From positions 1-5,336 of the forward strand of contig PIVQ01000537.1 in assembly GCA_003354055.1 (NCBI GenBank): a stretch of DNA of 5,336 nt, in the 5' to 3' direction. The notes beneath the pieces are model-generated. The model was not told the DNA's origin, did not search any database, and was given only the letters and a program-made list of their open reading frames with translations. Source of the stretch: Desulfobacteraceae bacterium (GTDB lineage: Bacteria; Desulfobacterota; Desulfobacteria; Desulfobacterales; Desulfobacteraceae). The translations under genes were made by a program, and so were the position numbers. Shown piece after piece: positions 1-5,336 of the stretch. Each line of letters opens with the position of its first letter. Position 1 is the stretch's first letter.

Positions 1-1775
1 TTATCGTAAGCGCGACCTGCATCAAAGACCTGAAAGGAGTGAGCTCAAAACTGGTTGTCAATTTAACTGATATCACGGCGCGCATAAGGGCCGAGGAAAA
101 GATTAAAAATGCCCTGAAAGACGCAGAGAGAATTAACCGGCTTCTGGAACAGCAGACATTCGTAACCAACCAGAAGGCAATCGAAGCGGAAACAGCCAAT
201 ATAACGAAGAGTGAATTTCTGGCAAATATGAGCCATGAAATCCGCACCCCGATGAACGGTATCATCGGCATGGCCGATTTACTTTTAGATACCCATCTTA
301 CCGCCCAGCAGCGCCTGTATACCCAAACCCTGCAATCCAGTGGTGATGCCCTGCTCTCACTGCTCAACGACATCCTTGATTTTTCCAAAGTTGAAGCTGG
401 GAAGCTTGAGTTTGAAATGATTGATTTTCACCTTCGAACCACCCTGGAATCAGCTGCTGATATCCTTGCAATCAAGACTGCTGAGAAAAATCTGGAATTC
501 ACCAATTTTATCTCTCCTGATCTTCCAGGAGAACTTCGGGGGGATCCGGGCCGTCTCCGGCAGATAATCCTTAATATTGCCGGAAACGCGATCAAATTCA
601 CACCCGATGGAGAGGTCTCAATTTTTGTCGAATCAGAAAAAGAAACAGACCGTGGCGTTCTGCTGAAAGTCACGATATCCGACACCGGCATCGGTATTCC
701 GGAAGACGGGGCCGATGTTCTCTTCTCTCCTTTTGTCCAGGCAGACGGGTCAATGACCCGGAAATTCGGAGGTACCGGTCTGGGGCTTTCCATCTCAAAG
801 CAGTTGGTGGAAAAAATGGGCGGTAAGATCGGTGCGAAACGGCGGGAAGACAAAGGCTCCACTTTCTGGTTTACAGCATTTTTTAAGAAGCCGGGCGTTC
901 GGAAAAAAAGTGTACCTGAATTTACAGATCTTGATAATGTCAGGATACTGGTGGTGGACGATAATACAACAAACCGGTTTCTTGTCACCCAATATCTTGA
1001 AACCTGGGGATGTCGTCACGACCAGGCACCAGATGCAAAAACAGGCTTTGACATGCTTGTAACGGCAGCAGAAGAGAAAGATCCCTTTGAAGTAGCCATC
1101 CTTGACATGAGCATGCCCGGTGAAAGCGGCCGCTCGTTTGGAATAAGAATAAAAAAAGATAAGAGGATATCCGACACCTGTCTTGTCATCATGACGTCCC
1201 TTGCGGAAAAAGGAGATGCTAAACACTTTTCCGACATAGGATTTTCTTCATACTTAACCAAACCGATCCGGAAAAGGGTGCTACACGATGCAGTTGCTCT
1301 GGCTTTAGGACGGATGAAAAATTCTGATATAAAAATCAAAGAGCCAATAATTACACAATACTTCATATCCGAGGCTCAAAAAAAAATGACCCGGATTCTC
1401 CTTGTAGAAGACCATATAATCAACCAGACAGTGGCAAAAGTTATTCTTAAAAAACTTGGATATTCCTGTGATGTGGCTTCTAACGGCAAAGAAGCCATGG
1501 ATATGATGATGTCCGGGTCCTATGACTTTGTACTAATGGATTGTCAAATGCCGGTGATGGATGGATATGAAACAACACGCCGCTTAAGAATATGGGAGAA
1601 ACAAAAAAACACGGGCCATACTCCGATCATTGCCATGACAGCAAATGTCATGAAGGGAGATCGGCACAAGTGCCTGAAAGCAGGCATGGACGATTATCTG
1701 TCCAAACCAATCAAGGTAGAAGCCCTGTCATCTGTGATCAAAAAGTGGACACACCCAATGGCTACGCCCGAATGA
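1..1775 (+). CDS. Hybrid sensor histidine kinase with two receiver domains (5' partial)
   Basis: This is the C-terminal part of a hybrid histidine kinase; the frame is open to the left edge. Residues are numbered from the GTG at 39. The first residues, ending [15 protein letters not shown], look like the end of a PAS/PAC sensor domain, followed by a short helical linker (about 17-57). The HisKA domain has the H-box [10 protein letters not shown] with phospho-acceptor His66. The ATPase domain shows an N-box around Asn179-Asn183, G1 box DTGIGIP (215-221) and G2 box GGTGLGL (244-250). Receiver 1 (about 300-424) has Asp307/308, phospho-acceptor Asp356, Thr/Ser386-387 and Lys408. Receiver 2 (about 450-570) has Glu457/Asp458, Asp501, Thr534 and Lys556. 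Both receivers and the kinase core therefore look active. No HPt domain follows, so onward transfer would need a separate HPt protein or an output not visible here. The signal and target are unknown. The GTG at 39 is not the start: the purine-rich AAAGGAG abuts it with no spacing, and the upstream codons continue the PAC motif. Confidence 0.95.
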   Translation, partial: IVSATCIKDLKGVSSKLVVNLTDITARIRAEEKIKNALKDAERINRLLEQQTFVTNQKAIEAETANITKSEFLANMSHEIRTPMNGIIGMADLLLDTHLTAQQRLYTQTLQSSGDALLSLLNDILDFSKVEAGKLEFEMIDFHLRTTLESAADILAIKTAEKNLEFTNFISPDLPGELRGDPGRLRQIILNIAGNAIKFTPDGEVSIFVESEKETDRGVLLKVTISDTGIGIPEDGADVLFSPFVQADGSMTRKFGGTGLGLSISKQLVEKMGGKIGAKRREDKGSTFWFTAFFKKPGVRKKSVPEFTDLDNVRILVVDDNTTNRFLVTQYLETWGCRHDQAPDAKTGFDMLVTAAEEKDPFEVAILDMSMPGESGRSFGIRIKKDKRISDTCLVIMTSLAEKGDAKHFSDIGFSSYLTKPIRKRVLHDAVALALGRMKNSDIKIKEPIITQYFISEAQKKMTRILLVEDHIINQTVAKVILKKLGYSCDVASNGKEAMDMMMSGSYDFVLMDCQMPVMDGYETTRRLRIWEKQKNTGHTPIIAMTANVMKGDRHKCLKAGMDDYLSKPIKVEALSSVIKKWTHPMATPE

Positions 1776-1800
1776 CTCAAGGATTGCATTCCACACCTAA

Positions 1801-1851
1801 GGCACAAAATCATAAATAAATCATCCCTAACAATTAAATGCATTTTGTGCC
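1801..1851. repeat. Long inverted repeat downstream of the kinase gene
   Basis: GGCACAAAAT (1801-1810) is perfectly complementary to ATTTTGTGCC (1842-1851). The stem extends inward by CAT/ATG (1811-1813 with 1838-1840) if C1841 is bulged, giving about 13 pairs around a 24-base AT-rich loop. It starts 26 bases after the kinase stop codon. No run of T follows on either strand, so it is not a standard intrinsic terminator. It could be a mRNA 3'-end stabilising hairpin, a factor-assisted terminator or a protein-binding dyad. The pairing is seen directly; the role is inferred. Confidence 0.5.
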
Positions 1852-1874
1852 CTGTTTGGGCTAATATTGAAGCT

Positions 1875-1921
1875 CAGCTCAAATTTGGGTGGTTTTAATT
1901 TGAGACTGGGCCCAAGATTTG
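1875..1921 (+). promoter_or_regulatory. Two overlapping hairpins in the mqnD leader
   Basis: Two stems share bases, so only one can form at a time. Hairpin A pairs CAGCTCAAATT (1875-1885) with AATTTGAG (1897-1904) and CTG (1906-1908), leaving A1905 bulged: 11 pairs and an 11-base loop. Hairpin B pairs CAAATTTGGG (1880-1889) with CCCAA (1911-1915) and ATTTG (1917-1921), leaving G1916 bulged: 10 pairs. B ends 13 bases before the mqnD ATG. TTTGGGC at 1855-1861 could also pair with 1910-1916 (one G-U pair). This resembles an attenuator or translation-control leader, but it matches no riboswitch class I can recognise and may be chance in AT-rich DNA. Confidence 0.3.
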
Positions 1922-1928
1922 ATATGAA
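1900..1928 (+). promoter_or_regulatory. Candidate promoter immediately before mqnD
   Basis: TTGAGA at 1900-1905 (5 of 6 matches to TTGACA) lies 17 bases from TATGAA at 1923-1928 (4 of 6 matches to TATAAT, lacking the conserved final T). Transcription would begin at about 1934-1936, which is the mqnD start codon itself, giving a leaderless or nearly leaderless message. That would fit the poor Shine-Dalgarno but is incompatible with the hairpins at 1875-1921 acting in RNA from the same promoter. The match is weak. Confidence 0.22.
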
Positions 1929-1934
1929 TAGGCC

Positions 1935-2786
1935 ATGAAAACAAAATTTGACCTTGCCTATTCCAGCTGCCCCAATGATACCTTTATTTTCAAAGGGATA
2001 GCTAAAAACTTCATTGATACACAGGGTATGGATTTTCGTATCTTTCTGGAAGATGTGGAAACCCTGAACCAGAATGCGGCCCGGGAACGCTATCATATTA
2101 CCAAGCTCAGCTTTGCCGCCCTGGGAAATCTTCTCGACCGGTATGCCTTGCTACGGACCGGTGCAGCCCTTGGAAAGGGATGCGGTCCTTTGATCATCTC
2201 CATGCAGAACCGGCAGTTGGATGACGGGAAAAAACCGGTTGTGGCGGTGCCGGGCCTTGGGACGACGGCCTATCATCTATTCCGCTTTTACATGGCAGAC
2301 CTGTTCCCCGGATTGGATATTGATGTCCGTCCCATGCCCTTTGAAAAGGTCATGCCTGCAGTGAAAAACGGCCAGGCAGACTTCGGGGTGATCATCCATG
2401 AAGGCCGGTTTATCTTCCAGACAGAAGGCCTTGAGATGAAGGCAGACCTGGGGCAATGGTGGGAAGAGAAAACAGATCTGCCCATTCCCCTGGGATGTAT
2501 TGCCGTGCGCAGGGATATCGAGCCTGCGACAGCCTGCGCGATCCAGACCCTGATCAGGGAAAGCATTGACCATGCTTTTGCCCATCCCAAAATGGGAGAG
2601 GCGTATATCAAAGAGTATGCCCAGGAAATGGCCGATGATGTGATTCATCAGCATATCAGCCTGTATGTGAATGAATTTTCCAGGGATATCGGGGACCAGG
2701 GAACCCTGGCCGTAACAACATTTTTCGACCATGCAGCCAGGGCCGGCCTCATCGCTCCGATTGACCAGCCCCTGTTTGCTTGTTGA
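1935..2786 (+). CDS. mqnD: 1,4-dihydroxy-6-naphthoate synthase (MqnD), menaquinone synthesis
   Basis: MqnD acts in the futalosine pathway of menaquinone synthesis, converting cyclic dehypoxanthine futalosine to 1,4-dihydroxy-6-naphthoate in the cytoplasm. The 283-residue length is typical. The N-terminal signature SCPNDTFIF (residues 11-19) separates it from the related chorismate dehydratase MqnA. Further family motifs are KLSFAAL (57-63), GCGPLII (82-88), PGLGTTAYHL (106-115), GVIIHEGRF (151-159) and WWEEKTDLPIPLG (175-187). His155 lies in the conserved IHE segment assigned a catalytic role in the family. The fold is periplasmic-binding-protein-like, but there is no signal peptide. ATG 1935 is the first possible in-frame start, since a TAG stop lies at 1929-1931, and it places the signature at the usual distance from the N-terminus. 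No good Shine-Dalgarno is visible: AGG at 1930-1932 is too close. No other mqn gene is in the window, so the remaining steps must be encoded elsewhere. This would supply the respiratory quinone for anaerobic growth. Confidence 0.93.
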   Translation: MKTKFDLAYSSCPNDTFIFKGIAKNFIDTQGMDFRIFLEDVETLNQNAARERYHITKLSFAALGNLLDRYALLRTGAALGKGCGPLIISMQNRQLDDGKKPVVAVPGLGTTAYHLFRFYMADLFPGLDIDVRPMPFEKVMPAVKNGQADFGVIIHEGRFIFQTEGLEMKADLGQWWEEKTDLPIPLGCIAVRRDIEPATACAIQTLIRESIDHAFAHPKMGEAYIKEYAQEMADDVIHQHISLYVNEFSRDIGDQGTLAVTTFFDHAARAGLIAPIDQPLFAC

Positions 2787-2827
2787 ACCGGTGGCTAAAC
2801 CGATGCCAAAGAGATGAACACTGACCA

Positions 2828-3937
2828 ATGAATGATAACCAGTCCACATCCCATACCATTGAAATCCTGGCCCTCCGGACCATCCGGGAACACCACATGC
2901 TCGCAGGGGAGGACCGCATTCTTATCGGGGTGTCCGGCGGACCGGATTCCATTGCTCTTGTCCGGGTGCTCATAACCCTGAAAGAGGCCTTAGGTCTTTC
3001 CCTGGGCCTGGCCCATATGAACCACGGCCTCAGAGGGGATGAATCATCACGGGATGAAAATTTTGTCCGGGATTTTGCCGGGGATCTGGGTATTCCACTG
3101 TCAGTAGAATCCAGGGATATAAAATCTTTTGCCAAAGATAACCGCCTGTCCCTGGAAGAGGCGGGCCGGAATGCCAGGTATGAATTCTTCAACCGGATCG
3201 CAGAGGCTGAAGGATATACCCGAATTGCCCTGGGCCATAACCGGGACGATCATGTGGAGCAGGTGCTTATGAGCCTTATCCGGGGATCGGGCGCCCGTGG
3301 GCTCCGGGGAATTGCCCCGGTCCGAGGAGGTATCATCCGCCCTCTGATCCGTGTGTCCAAGGAGGATATCCTGGACTATTTAAAAGAAACCGGACAATCC
3401 TTTGTTATGGACTCTTCAAATGAAGACTCGGCCTTTCTCCGGAACCGGGTTCGCCACAGCCTCATTCCATTACTGGAAAAGGAATTTAACCCGGATATCA
3501 AAACCGGCCTGGAACGGCTCAGCCATATCCTATCCCTTGAGGATGACTTCATGTCAGATCATACAGGTCAGGCCTATGATGCCATTCGGTCGGATCAAAC
3601 CCATGATGACCAGGCGCAGGAGATTCTCTCTATTCGAGGTCTCATGGATCTGCATCCCGCCCTGGCCGGCCGTGTCCTGCGAAAAGGTCTACTCAAGGTT
3701 AAGGGGGATCTGAGGCGGATCACACACACCCATATCCGGGATATAGTGACCCTGATAAAAGCGTCCGAATCCAATAAAAGTCTGGATCTGCCGGGACAGA
3801 TCAGGGTTTACAAAAAAAAGAGGTTGCTCTACATTAAAAAAGAGGCGCTGCCCCTGCGGAAACTGGGCAGACAGCAAAAGTCAGACAAGCTGACAGACAG
3901 GCTGAAATCAAGGGATAATTCAGGGGTGAAAACCTGA
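2828..3937 (+). CDS. tilS: tRNA(Ile)-lysidine synthetase (TilS)
   Basis: TilS uses ATP and lysine to convert the wobble cytidine (C34) of tRNA-Ile(CAU) to lysidine, switching it to read AUA as isoleucine; it is essential in most bacteria. The PP-loop SGGPDS is at residues 36-41 and binds ATP. Next come HMNHGLRG (63-70), the EEAGRNARYEFF segment (110-121), GHNRDDHVEQVLM (136-148), RGSG (152-155), RPLI (171-174) and DSSNED with FLRNRVRH (195-210). The C-terminal part is shorter than in E. coli: LDLPG (319-323) resembles the start of a TilS C-terminal domain, then a basic tail ends at residue 369. That is between the short Aquifex form and the longer E. coli form. ATG 2828 is the first in-frame start after a TGA at 2822-2824, and the PP-loop position fits. 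The Shine-Dalgarno is weak (AAGAGA at 2809-2814, 13 bases away). The usual DDQAET is DDHVEQ here, a modest variation. It lies 41 bases after mqnD and 83 before ftsH; tilS-ftsH adjacency is common. Confidence 0.95.
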   Translation: MNDNQSTSHTIEILALRTIREHHMLAGEDRILIGVSGGPDSIALVRVLITLKEALGLSLGLAHMNHGLRGDESSRDENFVRDFAGDLGIPLSVESRDIKSFAKDNRLSLEEAGRNARYEFFNRIAEAEGYTRIALGHNRDDHVEQVLMSLIRGSGARGLRGIAPVRGGIIRPLIRVSKEDILDYLKETGQSFVMDSSNEDSAFLRNRVRHSLIPLLEKEFNPDIKTGLERLSHILSLEDDFMSDHTGQAYDAIRSDQTHDDQAQEILSIRGLMDLHPALAGRVLRKGLLKVKGDLRRITHTHIRDIVTLIKASESNKSLDLPGQIRVYKKKRLLYIKKEALPLRKLGRQQKSDKLTDRLKSRDNSGVKT

Positions 3938-3950
3938 AATCCAACCCTTG

Positions 3951-3956
3951 TATAAT
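3951..3956 (+). promoter_or_regulatory. Candidate -10 element of an ftsH promoter
   Basis: A perfect TATAAT lies 14 bases after the tilS stop codon and 65 bases before the ftsH start. The matching -35 is poor: GTGAAA at 3926-3931 has 4 of 6 matches but a 19-base spacer. CCTGAAA at 3933-3939 resembles a heat-shock sigma factor -35 (CTTGAAA), but no matching -10 sits at the right distance. The AT-rich stretch 3951-3996 has other loose -10 possibilities. An own promoter for ftsH is plausible, and read-through from tilS is equally possible. Confidence 0.3.
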
Positions 3957-4007
3957 CCTTTTTTATGTTTATATATAGATAAGTTTTATTAGATTCTTTA
4001 ACCCAAA

Positions 4008-4014
4008 GAGAGGA
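4008..4014 (+). promoter_or_regulatory. Strong ribosome binding site that fixes the ftsH TTG start
   Basis: GAGAGGA ends 6 bases before TTG at 4021. It is the strongest Shine-Dalgarno in the window and decides the start: the nearest in-frame ATG codons, at 4069 and 4072, lie inside the first membrane helix and would truncate it. Confidence 0.85.
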
Positions 4015-4020
4015 ATAACA

Positions 4021-5336
4021 TTGAATCAATTTTATAAAAACATCTCCTTGTGGCTGGTCATTGTCCTCATGATGGTGATGCTCTACAATATTTTTAACCA
4101 GCAGCAGACCGGGCAATCCGAGATCGGATATTCAGAATTCCTGTCCCTTGTGGAAGACGGTCGTGTTCAGAATGTGGTGATCCAGGGCCAGGAGCTCTAT
4201 GTCACGGACACCAGCGGTGCCCGACACAAAAGCTTTGCCCCGGATGACGGCGACCTGATCAATATGCTCAGAACCAACGGGGTTGCCATCAAGGCAAAAC
4301 CCCCTGCAGAATCCTCATGGTTCATGTCCATTGTGGTCTCCTGGCTGCCAATGATCGTGCTGATCGGGGTGTGGATCTTTTTCATGCGCCAGATGCAGGG
4401 CGGGGGAGGCGGCGGCAAAGCCATGTCCTTTGGGAAAAGCCGGGCCCGCCTCATAGATGACAAGGGTGAAAAGGTCACCTTTGCCAATGTGGAAGGCATT
4501 GACGAAGCCAAGGAAGAACTCGCCGAGATCGTGGACTTTTTAAAAAACCCCAGCAAATATACACGTCTGGGGGGCAGAATTCCAAAAGGCGTGCTCCTCG
4601 TCGGGAACCCGGGTACCGGTAAAACTCTGCTGTCCCGCGCTGTAGCCGGTGAAGCAGGCGTGCCTTTCTTTACCATCTCCGGTTCTGACTTTGTTGAAAT
4701 GTTTGTGGGCGTGGGTGCATCCAGGGTAAGGGATCTGTTTGCCCAGGGTAAAAAGAATGCTCCCTGTATTATATTTATCGATGAAATTGATGCCGTAGGC
4801 CGCCAGCGCGGTGCAGGACTCGGCGGCGGACATGACGAGCGGGAACAGACCCTGAACCAGCTTCTGGTGGAGATGGACGGATTTGAGTCCAATGAGGGCG
4901 TTATCCTCATGGCAGCCACCAACCGGGCAGATGTTCTTGATCCTGCCCTGTTGAGACCGGGTAGGTTTGATCGCCAGGTGGTTGTGGATATGCCTGACAT
5001 CAAGGGCCGGGAAGGTATCCTTAAGGTACACATGAAAAAAAGCCCGCTTGGAGATGATGTGGATACGGCAATACTGGCCAAAGGAACGCCTGGATTCACA
5101 GGGGCTGATCTTGAAAACCTGGTCAACGAAGCCGCCCTTCTGGCAGCCAAACGGAACCATGAAAAATTGTCCATGCGGGATTTTGAAGATTCCAAGGACA
5201 AGGTTTACATGGGTCTTGAACGCAAATCCAAGGTCATCAAGGAAGACGAGAAAAAGACAACTGCCTATCACGAAGGCGGCCATGCCCTGGTGGCAAGGTT
5301 TCTGCCCGGCACGGATGCAGTCAACAAGATTACCAT
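4021..5336 (+). CDS. ftsH: ATP-dependent zinc metalloprotease FtsH (3' partial)
   Basis: FtsH is a hexameric membrane-anchored AAA+ protease that unfolds and degrades misfolded membrane proteins and short-lived regulators. The window holds 438 codons from TTG 4021, which is chosen because of the ideal Shine-Dalgarno and because it keeps the N-terminal helix whole. Layout: membrane helix 1 (about 8-25), a periplasmic domain (about 27-99), membrane helix 2 (about 101-122), and a glycine run (127-132). The AAA+ domain has Walker A GNPGTGKT (195-202), the pore motif Phe228-Val-Gly230, Walker B IIFIDEID (250-257), and a second region of homology [20 protein letters not shown] with Arg312 and Arg315. 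The zinc-protease motif is HEGGH (417-421); the third zinc ligand lies beyond the edge. Two small departures from the usual E. coli and B. subtilis forms are Asn196 (GPPGTGKT) and Gly419 (HEAGH); neither removes a catalytic residue. Roughly a third of the protein is missing because the window ends. Confidence 0.97.
   Translation, partial: MNQFYKNISLWLVIVLMMVMLYNIFNQQQTGQSEIGYSEFLSLVEDGRVQNVVIQGQELYVTDTSGARHKSFAPDDGDLINMLRTNGVAIKAKPPAESSWFMSIVVSWLPMIVLIGVWIFFMRQMQGGGGGGKAMSFGKSRARLIDDKGEKVTFANVEGIDEAKEELAEIVDFLKNPSKYTRLGGRIPKGVLLVGNPGTGKTLLSRAVAGEAGVPFFTISGSDFVEMFVGVGASRVRDLFAQGKKNAPCIIFIDEIDAVGRQRGAGLGGGHDEREQTLNQLLVEMDGFESNEGVILMAATNRADVLDPALLRPGRFDRQVVVDMPDIKGREGILKVHMKKSPLGDDVDTAILAKGTPGFTGADLENLVNEAALLAAKRNHEKLSMRDFEDSKDKVYMGLERKSKVIKEDEKKTTAYHEGGHALVARFLPGTDAVNKIT

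Noticed and set aside
39..41. GTG as the true start of the histidine kinase
   Set aside because: AAAGGAG touches the codon with no spacing, and the open frame upstream continues a PAS/PAC-like end, so the gene begins left of the window.
428..1366. Antisense reading frames opposite the kinase gene
   Set aside because: They have no domain or plausible start signal and overlap conserved ATPase and receiver motifs on the + strand.
1378..1386. Run of nine A as a programmed frameshift site in the kinase
   Set aside because: Both receiver domains are intact and in one frame, so no frameshift is needed to explain the gene; no stimulating stem-loop was found.
1592..1819. Small + strand frame overlapping the end of the kinase gene
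   Set aside because: It is out of frame with receiver domain 2, has low-complexity composition without a recognisable motif, and is explained as a shadow.
3909..3964. Intrinsic terminator after tilS
   Set aside because: CAAGGG (3909-3914) can pair with CCCTTG (3945-3950) and six T follow at 3959-3964, but the stem is short, the loop is long, it begins inside the tilS coding region, and the T-run is 8 bases away.
4197..5201. Long antisense reading frame (334 codons) opposite ftsH
   Set aside because: It is rich in Ser, Pro and Arg, shows no recognisable domain, and lies wholly over a clear FtsH coding sequence; it is a shadow of codon bias.
1..5336. Mobile element, CRISPR, tRNA or defence system
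   Set aside because: No terminal repeats with a transposase, no regularly spaced repeats, no cloverleaf and no defence-type protein domains are seen; the window is filled by four well-known gene families.

Overview
The window looks like an ordinary chromosomal segment from a sulfate-reducing deltaproteobacterium (Desulfobacterota), most likely in or near the Desulfobacteraceae. The lineage is inferred from several weak signs together: a multi-domain hybrid histidine kinase of a style common there, a futalosine-pathway menaquinone gene, the tilS-ftsH gene order, and moderate GC content by eye. No rRNA or species marker is present, so it is not proven.

All four genes are on the + strand. (1) Positions 1-1775 hold the 3' part of a hybrid sensor histidine kinase with two C-terminal receiver domains; its N-terminal sensor region lies left of the window. 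(2) Positions 1776-1934 are a 159-base AT-rich gap with a long perfect inverted repeat and two overlapping hairpins just before the next gene. (3) Positions 1935-2786 encode MqnD, an enzyme of futalosine-dependent menaquinone synthesis. (4) Positions 2828-3937 encode TilS, the tRNA-Ile lysidine synthetase, after a 41-base gap. (5) After an 83-base gap, ftsH starts at a TTG codon at 4021 with a strong Shine-Dalgarno sequence and runs off the right edge just past its zinc-protease motif.

The genes do not form one pathway. The kinase is a signalling protein with unknown input. mqnD supplies the quinone for anaerobic respiration. tilS and ftsH are core housekeeping genes (AUA decoding; membrane protein quality control) that are often neighbours in bacteria. 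mqnD, tilS and ftsH could be co-transcribed, although a perfect TATAAT hexamer between tilS and ftsH hints that ftsH may also have its own promoter.

I see no mobile element, CRISPR array, tRNA, rRNA, toxin-antitoxin pair or defence system, and nothing that amounts to a new biological system. The points most worth a second look are the structured leader before mqnD, the poor or absent Shine-Dalgarno before mqnD and tilS, and a possible internal start that would release the last receiver domain of the kinase as a separate protein.
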